A stretch of 30,383 bases of DNA, taken from contig DATIFQ010000541.1 in the NCBI GenBank assembly GCA_035455185.1, positions 1 through 30,383 on the forward strand. The letters are read 5' to 3'. The notes beneath the pieces were generated by a model. The model saw only the letters and a list, made by a program, of their open reading frames with translations. It did no database searches and was not told where the DNA came from. The translations under genes and the position numbers were made by a program. This document shows positions 7,651 to 14,777 of this stretch, in pieces (position 1 is the stretch's first letter; each line of letters starts with the position of its first letter). This DNA comes from JAEHDI01 sp035455185 (GTDB lineage Bacteria > Acidobacteriota > Terriglobia > Bryobacterales > Bryobacteraceae).

Positions 7651-7719
7651 ATCCGCGTTCATTCGCGGCTTACTACCTCACTCCACCGGCTTCTTCAGGA
7701 TCTTCAGGTTCGAGGGCAG
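7651..7719. repeat. direct repeat Z, copy 2, overlapping a gene 3' end
   Basis: It is identical to 5904-5966 over 63 bp, then one mismatch, then five more matching bases. The hairpin CCGCG-TTCATT-CGCGG lies at 7653-7668. The right part, 7678-7719, is the last 13 codons and stop of the LolA-like gene; the left part is its downstream flank. Confidence 0.95.
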
Positions 7720-8475
7720 CACAAACAACCCGTCGGAGAGTCCCTGGTTGATCGTCACCGTCTCGGAGAAGATCTCGTACACCTTCTCGCCGTCCCGCTT
7801 GCGCAGCATCGTGAACGGCCACTTCACGCCGTCGCCTACCTCGCGGTACTTTCCGTACTCGGTCTCCTCCACGATCCTCTCTCGCGTCTTCGGATCGCGC
7901 CGGTCGAATTCCTGCCGCAGCGGCACCTTCTCGGAAAGGTGGAAATACACCGTCACCACGCGGTTCTCCGAATCCGTAATGTCCACAATCTCCACCGGCT
8001 GGTTCAGCCACACGTCCGTACCCCGCGACTCGAAGATCAACCCCTTCTCGCCCAGCCGCAGCCGCAGAATATTGAAGATGTTGTGGATCGCGCTCTGGCG
8101 GTACCGTTCGAGCATTGAGTCCGGCAACGGCCGCGCCCCCCGAAAGGTGATCTGATATCCGGTGTCCCCCGTGAACAGGACTGCACTGTACTCATCCTTG
8201 CCAAATGCCTGCCGCTCGCGCACGCCGATGAAATCCGTGGGCGCGGAGTTCGCCGCCGTCAAGTACTGCGTGTAAATCTTCGCGATCGAAAGGCCGGAAA
8301 GCTCCTCGCGGTAGAACGAGTACGCGCGGCCGGCCTCGACGCGGTCCTTCATCGCGAGAAACTTGTCCCCGCCGAGCGCGGCGAGCGCCTCGTCCACGAT
8401 GCGCTTGCCCCGCTCCTGCTTCGTTTCCTCGCCGAGCAGAGAAACGCTGATGAGGATCAACAGGAAGGTTCTCAT
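7678..8475 (-). CDS. exported LolA-like / outer-membrane lipoprotein-sorting-like protein
   Basis: A 265-residue protein with a short hydrophobic start (MRTFLLILISVSLLG) that could be a signal peptide. The body has the pattern of LolA-like beta-sheet proteins: AALGGDKFLAMKDRVEAGRA near the start, EIVDITDSENRVVTVYFH, KVPLRQEFDRRD, EYGKYREVGDGVKWPFTM and a final FVLPSN. The C-terminal extension of the upstream M16 protein has the same pattern, so the two are probably related. The ATG overlaps the stop of that gene as ATGA, indicating translational coupling. An open frame continues upstream of this ATG to 9582 but only as an out-of-frame shadow. The 3' end lies in repeat Z. A periplasmic role with the peptidase pair is inference; the ligand is unknown. 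Confidence 0.75.
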   Translation of the reverse strand: MRTFLLILISVSLLGEETKQERGKRIVDEALAALGGDKFLAMKDRVEAGRAYSFYREELSGLSIAKIYTQYLTAANSAPTDFIGVRERQAFGKDEYSAVLFTGDTGYQITFRGARPLPDSMLERYRQSAIHNIFNILRLRLGEKGLIFESRGTDVWLNQPVEIVDITDSENRVVTVYFHLSEKVPLRQEFDRRDPKTRERIVEETEYGKYREVGDGVKWPFTMLRKRDGEKVYEIFSETVTINQGLSDGLFVLPSNLKILKKPVE

Positions 8476-10598
8476 GGCTTCTGGCTCAGCTCCTCCGCTT
8501 TCAGACCGCTGTTCAGCTTGTAGTCCGTGATCGAAACGTCCATGATCTTGCGCCCCGATTGCTGCAGCGTGATCGCGAACGGCAGTCGCAAACCGTCCAC
8601 CTCGCGCCAGTCCGAGTAACTCTCCTCCACCTCCGACGGCGGCCCCTGCATCGTCACCGTCCGGTAGAACTGCTTGAGCGGCAGTCCGGTTTTCGGCTCC
8701 AGTTGCACTCGAACCGAGTTGCCCTGCTGGTCTGAGACCTCGATGACATCCTCGGCGGTGGCGTTCACCGTCCGCCCGGGAACCCGGTCGCTCAGCCACA
8801 GCCCCATCGGGAAACGGAATACCTCTTCTCGCGTCTGCTTCAGGAACGGCCCCTGGAGGTCCATTGTGCCCTGCGGCGTCGCCAGCCAGCCTGCCGTTCC
8901 ATCGAAGTACGCAGTGATTTTGCCAAACGGAAGCTCCTGTTCCTGCCTGAGGTGACCCGGCGAAAGCCAGCGCAGCGTGCGCGACGCCTTCATCGGCATC
9001 GGCCCGGCCTGGATTTCCGCCGTCGAAACGGCCGTGAAGTCCTTGACCTCGGCGATTTTCTTCGCGCCGCCGGCGGCTGCCTGCAGGCGCTGGAGAAGCT
9101 GCCGCCCGCGCTCCATCGAGGCCGCGTCCACCTTCGCGGCTGCCTGCTTCGGCTCCGGAATCGTCAGGTCGATCGCCTTCACCGGCATCCCGAGCGCCGT
9201 CAGCGGCTCCCCGAATTCGGCCGGCTTCCCGACCGCCACAATCGTTACGTTCTCCGGTTTCAAATACTCGCGAGCCACGCGAAGAACGTCCGCCCTGGTA
9301 ACGGCCGCGACGCCCTTTTGGTACTGGAAGATGAAGTCTTTCGGATACCCGAAGTACTCGTAAGTCACCAGCCGCGTGAGCGTCTTGCCAGGCGTGTCGA
9401 AATTGAAAACGAAGCTGTTGAGCACAGTGTCCTTCGCGCTCGCGAGCTCGGCGTCGGTCACTTCCGAGTTGCGGATCTTCTCGATCTCCTCGCGGACGAC
9501 CTTCAGCGTCTCCGCGGTAGAGGCGGATTTGGTGCTGCCGGAGATCGTGAATACACCGGGATGATTGTAATTGGCGCCCCAATCCGCACCGATGCTGTAA
9601 GCGTAGCCGAGCTCGGTACGGATGCGTTTAAACAGACGGCTCTTGAACCCGCCGCCGAGAATATCGGCCATCACCTCGAGCGCGGGGTAGTTTTTGTCGT
9701 TCAATAATCCGCCCAGATGTCCGGCGTAGAAAAACGTCTGATTGACGTCCTCCTTCGTAGCCAGGAAGACCCCCGGAACTGCCTTCTGCTGCACCGGCGG
9801 GAACGGCGGAACAGCCGGCTGCGTGTAGTTCCAGTCCGCGAAGAGCTTCTCGATCCGCGCCTTCATCTCCGGCGCCGAAAAGTCGCCATAGACGGAGAGC
9901 ATGATGTTCGCGGGAAAGAAATAACGTCGGTAAAACGCGATCAGGTCGTCCCGCTGGATGCGGTCGACGTGCTCGTACTCCATCCGCCAGCCGTAGGAAT
10001 TGTCCCGGCCGTAGACGGCCTCGGAGAATTCGCGCGCCGCGATGCCGCCGGGGCTGTCGTTGCGGCGGGAGATTGCGCTGCGTAGTTGTGTCTTGACGAG
10101 ATCGAGCTTGTCCTGGCGGAACTCCGGCTCGGTCAGCACGTCCTTGAACACAGCCAGCACTTCGTCCGTGTTTTCCTTCAACGCGGAGAATGAAACCCGG
10201 CCGCTGGTCTCGCCGATGTCGCTTTCGACCGACGCGGCGATGTTCTCGAGCTGCTCGTCCAGTTCATCGCCGGTCTTTCTCTTCGTGCCGCCCGTCCGCA
10301 TCACCGTGCCGGTCACGTCGGCCAGCCCGATCTTGTCCGGCGGGTCGAAGAGGTTGCCTGTCCGGACGAGCGCGAAACCGCTGATCAGCGGCAGCTCGTG
10401 GTTTTCTACGAGGTACAGCTTCATCCCGTTGGCCAGCGTGTACGTTGCCACCTCCGGGATGCGAACCTCCTTGAGCGGCGGGTACTTCAGGGTCTGATAC
10501 GACGGCAGGGGCGCCTGTTTCGCGGGAGCTTTGGCCGGCGCGGTCTGCGCGCCAAGAACTGCTGCGGCGGCGAGCGTTGCGATGATCAGTCTGGTCAT
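8472..10598 (-). CDS. inactive M16 peptidase partner fused to a LolA-like domain
   Basis: A 708-residue exported protein; the signal peptide is MTRLIIATLAAAAVLGAQ. Residues of about 45-480 form the two-lobed M16 fold (TLANGMKLYLVENHELPLIS). The zinc motif HxxEH is absent: the equivalent segment reads GLADVTGTVMRTGG. The C-lobe keeps the arginine/tyrosine pair typical of non-catalytic M16 subunits (RIRTELGYAYSIGA). After a short linker, residues of about 495-708 form a LolA-like domain (VIEVSDQQGNSVRVQLEPKT, YSDWREVDGLRLPFAITL). It overlaps the upstream active subunit by ATGA and the downstream LolA-like gene in the same way. Expected to pair with the active subunit in a periplasmic peptidase; this is family knowledge and not shown by the sequence. 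Confidence 0.9.
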   Translation of the reverse strand: MTRLIIATLAAAAVLGAQTAPAKAPAKQAPLPSYQTLKYPPLKEVRIPEVATYTLANGMKLYLVENHELPLISGFALVRTGNLFDPPDKIGLADVTGTVMRTGGTKRKTGDELDEQLENIAASVESDIGETSGRVSFSALKENTDEVLAVFKDVLTEPEFRQDKLDLVKTQLRSAISRRNDSPGGIAAREFSEAVYGRDNSYGWRMEYEHVDRIQRDDLIAFYRRYFFPANIMLSVYGDFSAPEMKARIEKLFADWNYTQPAVPPFPPVQQKAVPGVFLATKEDVNQTFFYAGHLGGLLNDKNYPALEVMADILGGGFKSRLFKRIRTELGYAYSIGADWGANYNHPGVFTISGSTKSASTAETLKVVREEIEKIRNSEVTDAELASAKDTVLNSFVFNFDTPGKTLTRLVTYEYFGYPKDFIFQYQKGVAAVTRADVLRVAREYLKPENVTIVAVGKPAEFGEPLTALGMPVKAIDLTIPEPKQAAAKVDAASMERGRQLLQRLQAAAGGAKKIAEVKDFTAVSTAEIQAGPMPMKASRTLRWLSPGHLRQEQELPFGKITAYFDGTAGWLATPQGTMDLQGPFLKQTREEVFRFPMGLWLSDRVPGRTVNATAEDVIEVSDQQGNSVRVQLEPKTGLPLKQFYRTVTMQGPPSEVEESYSDWREVDGLRLPFAITLQQSGRKIMDVSITDYKLNSGLKAEELSQKP

Positions 10599-12109
10599 TT
10601 CCCTGCCTCCCCGGCCTTCGGCTTCACAGTGAATGCAACCGTCCGGTTGTCCTCGAAGAAGTACTTGCGGGCCACCCGTTGCACGTCGTCCGCGGTGACT
10701 TTGTTGATCTCCTCGATGCCGGTAAACAGCTTGCGCCAGTTACCGTAATTCACGTAATAGTGCGTCAACTGCGAAGCCATGCCGGAGTTGCTGTCGAGCT
10801 GCCGGATGAGCGACGCCCGGATCTTCGTCTTCACGCGGGCGAGCGTGGCTTCGTCGACCTTCTCCTTCTTCAGCTTCTCGAGAATCCCGTAGATTGCCTC
10901 CTCGTTCTCCTCGACGGTGCGGCCGGCGTTCGGCACGCTGTAGACCAGGAACATTCCCGGATACTTCCCGCCGGGGAATGTGGCGATCGCCATCGCTCCG
11001 AGCGCGAGCTTCTTGTCCCGCACCAGTTCTTTGTAGAGCATTCCCGTGCGGCCGCTCGAGAGGATGGAGGAGATGACGTCAAAGACCACGTCGTCGGCGT
11101 TAAGCTGGTCCGGCCGTTTGTAGCCGATCATGAGGAACGGCTGCGCCGGCGACTCGACGGCCGCGCGCTTGCGGCCGCTCTGGGCAGGCTCCTCGGTGTT
11201 GACGCGCGGCGGGGGTGGGGCCACCGGGAGTCGCGAGAAGTACTTGTCCGCCAGGCGGCGCGCCTGAGCCGGATCGACGTCGCCCGCGATGCCGATCGTC
11301 AGGTTGACCGGAACGTAATATGTCTCATAGAAGCGGCGGGCGTCGCCCACGCGGAGGCTTTCGATGTCGCTCGCCCAGCCGCCGGGAGTGTTCCGGTACG
11401 GATGCGCCGCGAACGCGGTGGCGAGCATTGTCTCCATCAGCCTGCCCTGCGGGCTGGATTCGATGCGCATGCGCCGCTCTTCGCGCACCACGTCGCGCTC
11501 CTTGTAGAATTCGCGGAAGACCGGCTTGAGGAACCGCTCGGATTCGAGCAGGAACCACAGTTCGATGCGGTTGGCCGGCAGGTTATAGAAGTAGTTCGTC
11601 GAATCCATCCCCGTGCCGGCGTTCAGCCCGACGCCGCCGTTTTCCTCGATGATCTGCGGATACACGTTCGGCTCGACGAAGGAGTTGGCTTTCTCGATGG
11701 CGGCCTTCAGTTCGGCTTCAAGCTTCTTGACCGCCTCCGGGTCGGAACGGAAGCCCTTGTTGCGCTCGGCTTCAAGGCGGTCGTAAACCTGCTCAACGGC
11801 GTCGAGGGCCTTGCGTTCCCCGGCGTAGTTCTTGGTGCCGATCGTGTCGGTCCCTTTGAAGGCCATGTGTTCGAACATGTGAGCGAGGCCGGTCCTGCCG
11901 CCGGGATCGTTCACAGACCCGGCATTCACGTAGGTGTGGAAGGACACCACCGGCGCCTCGTGGCGTTCGAGCACGATGAAATGCAGTCCGTTCGGGAGCG
12001 TGAATTCAGTAACCCGCTTCTCCAGGTCCTGAAGGTTTTGGGCGGAGACAAGCAGCGGGCAAACCACCAGCACCAGCGCTGCGCCGCGCGTAAGTCGCAT
12101 CATTCGCAT
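10595..12109 (-). CDS. M16 family zinc peptidase, catalytic subunit
   Basis: A 504-residue exported metallopeptidase. A signal peptide lies at about residues 5-23 (RLTRGAALVLVVCPLLVSAQ). The inverted zinc motif HMFEH is at residues 77-81 (GLAHMFEHMAFKGT), and the third zinc ligand is a glutamate in VVREERRMRIE near residue 213. The C-lobe contains a weaker RTGMLYKELVRDKKLALGA motif. Members degrade or process peptides and small proteins in the periplasm. It is the first gene of a three-gene unit with ATGA junctions. GGAG lies 4 bases before the ATG at 12109, supporting this start over the nearby methionines. A TAGAAT -10-like hexamer sits at 12148-12143, but I see no matching -35. Confidence 0.93.
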   Translation of the reverse strand: MRMMRLTRGAALVLVVCPLLVSAQNLQDLEKRVTEFTLPNGLHFIVLERHEAPVVSFHTYVNAGSVNDPGGRTGLAHMFEHMAFKGTDTIGTKNYAGERKALDAVEQVYDRLEAERNKGFRSDPEAVKKLEAELKAAIEKANSFVEPNVYPQIIEENGGVGLNAGTGMDSTNYFYNLPANRIELWFLLESERFLKPVFREFYKERDVVREERRMRIESSPQGRLMETMLATAFAAHPYRNTPGGWASDIESLRVGDARRFYETYYVPVNLTIGIAGDVDPAQARRLADKYFSRLPVAPPPPRVNTEEPAQSGRKRAAVESPAQPFLMIGYKRPDQLNADDVVFDVISSILSSGRTGMLYKELVRDKKLALGAMAIATFPGGKYPGMFLVYSVPNAGRTVEENEEAIYGILEKLKKEKVDEATLARVKTKIRASLIRQLDSNSGMASQLTHYYVNYGNWRKLFTGIEEINKVTADDVQRVARKYFFEDNRTVAFTVKPKAGEAGK

Positions 12110-12652
12110 GGATCTCCAGTGTCGTGAGAGGGTAACGCTTCCATTCTACCGTGAGCGCCGAAATGCGCGGCGTCCCCGCCCACTGTCACCGCGTCACGGC
12201 GCCCTGCGACAACCCATGCGACGACCGGCGCTGAGCCTGCTCTCCTCAGCCTGAGCCGTGTCACCGCAATTACAAACCGTAACCATGGTCTTCGACAGAT
12301 CCTGGCGCGATCGATCATCTCGAAGCGAGGAGTGGGATTATTGACTACCAGAAGAGAACACGAGCAAAATGACAGCATCCTGTCGCCGCAACTCCAACCT
12401 AAACTCCCCAGAAAATCGCTGCGTTCAGGCTGGTCCGTTTTGGCGGTCCGTTTTGGCTTGCTCGTCATGATGTTTTCCCCTGTGACGCCGACCGACGCAC
12501 CTATCTCGGGCTGCTCGGTGACCAGTGTCGACTCGTTCAACTCTCGCCTATCGGCTACTGCCTCATGTCCAACCACTCCCAAGCACGCACCAGCTGAGGT
12601 TCAGCAGGTTTTCAGCTTCTGAGCAGACCCTGGACGATCGAACATCGGGTAC
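12110..12652. other. 543-bp stretch without a convincing gene; 13-bp tandem repeat inside
   Basis: Neither strand has an open frame with a recognisable protein or a credible ribosome site. The only structure I can support is an exact tandem duplication of GGTCCGTTTTGGC at 12432-12444 and 12445-12457. The right end near 12110-12170 must carry the promoter of the M16 operon. The rest may be decayed sequence. Confidence 0.6.
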
Positions 12653-13249
12653 TCAAGACCGGGCAGGATGCTGGCTTATACTATTTCTCTTTCCCAACCA
12701 ACGCGGCACCTCGTTTTTGTACTGAAGGTACAGCGCGCCAAAGCGCCGTTCTAGACCTCGTTCCTCTCGTGGCAGAACGAGGAAATTCACCAATACGAAA
12801 CCGAGTACAAATCCGAACAATACACCGACGCTTCCGAAGAATATTGCCCAGCCGAGCCAGAGTCCCAGCTCTGCAACGTACATCGGATTGCGCGTGAACG
12901 CGTATGGGCCGCGCATCATCAGGAATGACGGGGTCGCTATGGGTATTGAATGATTTACTTCAAGCGCCAGTTCCACTCGTTCCGGGGTTTCAGCGATGGC
13001 AACGACCAGGACCCAGATCAACATTGCGCCGCCGAACACGACCGGAGTGAGCCCGAGCAGGTTCCAGAGGCCCGGGTGCCCGTCAGTCCATCCGTTGCGG
13101 GGCATGAGCGATGAGATGGCCCACGGCACGACACCGTGTGCGATCGGAATCAGCACTAAGAAGATGACGAGCGATAAGAGAAAGGACAACCAGCGAGGGA
13201 CGACGACTCCGTTCAACGGCTTACGCTGTGGAAATTCGGGTGTGCCCAT
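12653..13249 (-). CDS. isoprenylcysteine carboxyl methyltransferase (ICMT/PEMT)-like membrane methyltransferase
   Basis: A 198-residue integral membrane protein with hydrophobic segments at about residues 21-41, 60-85 and 122-155. The C-terminal half has the family signature: GPYAFTRNPMYVAELGLWLG, then PREERGLERRFGALYLQYKN and VPRWL, the AdoMet-binding region of ICMT/PEMT-like enzymes. Bacterial members methylate lipids or small substrates; prenylated proteins are not expected here, so the substrate is unknown. It stands alone between the M16 operon and the DUF4832 pair, with about 100 bp to the latter. The ATG at 13249 has a weak upstream GGGGAC. Confidence 0.85.
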   Translation of the reverse strand: MGTPEFPQRKPLNGVVVPRWLSFLLSLVIFLVLIPIAHGVVPWAISSLMPRNGWTDGHPGLWNLLGLTPVVFGGAMLIWVLVVAIAETPERVELALEVNHSIPIATPSFLMMRGPYAFTRNPMYVAELGLWLGWAIFFGSVGVLFGFVLGFVLVNFLVLPREERGLERRFGALYLQYKNEVPRWLGKRNSISQHPARS

Positions 13250-13350
13250 AGATGCTTCGTGTCCCCTGCGCGGCAGAAACCGCAGCGGAGCGAGCCCGGC
13301 GGCCCCGGTATGGCAGTTCTACCGGTCGTTCTCCCGTCGCGCCTTGCCCC

Positions 13351-14772
13351 TTACGGTCCCAGCGTGATTTCGCCGAGGTCGTACCAGCCGTCGGGCTGAA
13401 GGCCTTCAATGGCGAGGCGGACAGCCGGCTCATTCGTCCGCGGGTCGAGGACCGCCACGCGCACGCGGTACGTGCCCGGTTTCAGCGAGTGATCCACGTA
13501 CAGGCTGCCGTCGTAGACGGCGTCGCCCGGCATCCACTTGCGGATGTCCACCGGAACGCGGGCGGCCGCGGCACCCGAGGCCGAATGGAACTGCACGGCG
13601 AGATGGTGCTCGTGATAGATCGGTGACACGCCGGCGTTCAGCCACCACATCGAGACCGGCATCATGTGACCGATGCGCGCCCGCTTCGGGTACTGAAGCT
13701 TTCGCAGCACGAAACGATAGCCGATCTTCTTCTCAAACTCTGTAAACTTCGTGCGCCACTCCGGCGGGATGGTAACAGACTTCAGGTTGATCGTCGAGGC
13801 ATGCCACCGCAGCGCCTGGGCGAGGATGTAGTCGATGTCCTTGTCGCTATACCCCCACTGCTTCCAGGACATCGCCGTGCCGCAGGTTTCGAGCGACACC
13901 GGACTGCGTTCCCACACGTCTTGAATGCCCGTGCGGACCACTTGCTGCGGGTACATGTCGAGCATGTGCATCATGCCCCTGCCCCGCCCGCCGAGATCGC
14001 CCCAGCAGTCCAGACGCCAGCCGGCGCCTTTCCCGGTGCCGTAAGCAAGCGCTGTCGGTTCGTCGAAGTTCATCAGCAGCGGCGTGCGCTTGAAGGCCTC
14101 GAAATTCGCGTCGATCAGGGCCTTCTGCACGGCCATCGACGGCAGGTACGGCCCCCATCCCTCGCCCCAGTAGCCGACCGTCGAGACATCGACGCTGTCG
14201 AGGTACGGATGGCCGTCGTAACGCTGGCCAGCCTCCGTTACTAGCGCGTTCCAGTGCTTCGCATAGAGCGGATCGTCGGCGTCGGGCGACCAAATCTCGC
14301 CGTCCTTGTCGGTGGGCTTGTTGGCGCGGCGCGCGCCGGAGTTGCGGTACCACTCAGGCAGCGGATTGCGCTGATCGTACGGCATCAGGCGGAACATCAA
14401 CGTTTGCCCATGCTTGCGTGCTTCTTCGAGCGCGTTGTCGATGATGTCCCAGCGGTACTTGCCCTGCTCCGGTTCAAGCTGCGACCAGAACCAGCGGACA
14501 TAGGCCATCGACGATTCCGGAAAATCGACCTTGCCCGAGGCGTCGGGGACGGCGGCGGTCGGTCCGACCTCGGACCAGCGCATGCCGGGGTAGATTTCCT
14601 GATTCCGGAAACGCTGGAAGGTCTGGATGCCCATGCCGGGGTTCACGAGGACGGTGTCGACCTCCTTGGGCCGCACGACGACCGTGTCGGTCTGCCCAAA
14701 AGCGGCAAAAAGTGTGCAAAAAAGCGACAAAAATGCGCTCAAAATGACCAATTTGGGACGGTCAGAGACCAT
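13351..14772 (-). CDS. exported DUF4832-type TIM-barrel protein, putative glycoside hydrolase
   Basis: A 473-residue protein with an N-terminal signal peptide (KLVILSAFLSLFCTLFAAFGQ). The start is set by AAAGGAG 10 bases upstream (14789-14783); the frame stays open further upstream only as a shadow. The body follows the pattern I know from DUF4832 proteins and GH-A glycosidases: NPGMGIQTFQRF, WSQLEPEQGKYRWDIIDNAL, a strand TLMFRLMPY, YDGHPYLDSVDVSTVGYWGEGW near residue 200, and LMNFDEPTALAYG. The Glu in YWGEG is the best acid/base candidate. A C-terminal beta-sandwich (LKPGTYRVRVAVLDPRTNEP) could bind sugar. The stop of the next upstream gene is only 5 bp before this ATG, so the two form an operon. 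Substrate unknown. Confidence 0.8.
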   Translation of the reverse strand: MVSDRPKLVILSAFLSLFCTLFAAFGQTDTVVVRPKEVDTVLVNPGMGIQTFQRFRNQEIYPGMRWSEVGPTAAVPDASGKVDFPESSMAYVRWFWSQLEPEQGKYRWDIIDNALEEARKHGQTLMFRLMPYDQRNPLPEWYRNSGARRANKPTDKDGEIWSPDADDPLYAKHWNALVTEAGQRYDGHPYLDSVDVSTVGYWGEGWGPYLPSMAVQKALIDANFEAFKRTPLLMNFDEPTALAYGTGKGAGWRLDCWGDLGGRGRGMMHMLDMYPQQVVRTGIQDVWERSPVSLETCGTAMSWKQWGYSDKDIDYILAQALRWHASTINLKSVTIPPEWRTKFTEFEKKIGYRFVLRKLQYPKRARIGHMMPVSMWWLNAGVSPIYHEHHLAVQFHSASGAAAARVPVDIRKWMPGDAVYDGSLYVDHSLKPGTYRVRVAVLDPRTNEPAVRLAIEGLQPDGWYDLGEITLGP

Positions 14773-14777
14773 TTTTC

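Noticed and set aside
5831..7719. CRISPR array as an explanation for the repeats.
   Set aside because: Copies are long, unevenly spaced, partly coding and of several types; there are no regular spacers or cas genes.
5831..7719. Insertion sequence as an explanation for the repeats.
   Set aside because: No transposase frame or terminal inverted repeats are visible between or next to the copies.
8476..9582. Upstream continuation of the LolA-like frame to give a 634-residue protein.
   Set aside because: The added part overlaps the M16 partner gene in another frame and is low-complexity Gly/Arg/Ala sequence; the ATG at 8475 with its ATGA overlap and signal peptide is the real start.
10679..12127. 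A 482-codon open frame on the plus strand opposite the active M16 gene.
   Set aside because: It mirrors a well-supported peptidase gene with signal peptide and HxxEH motif; its translation is Arg/Val/Asp-rich without any domain, as expected of an antisense shadow in GC-rich DNA.
12100..12582. Minus-strand open frame of 160 codons upstream of the M16 operon, and an opposite 96-codon frame at 12332-12622.
   Set aside because: Neither has a domain, a membrane segment or a convincing ribosome site, and the first overlaps the M16 start.
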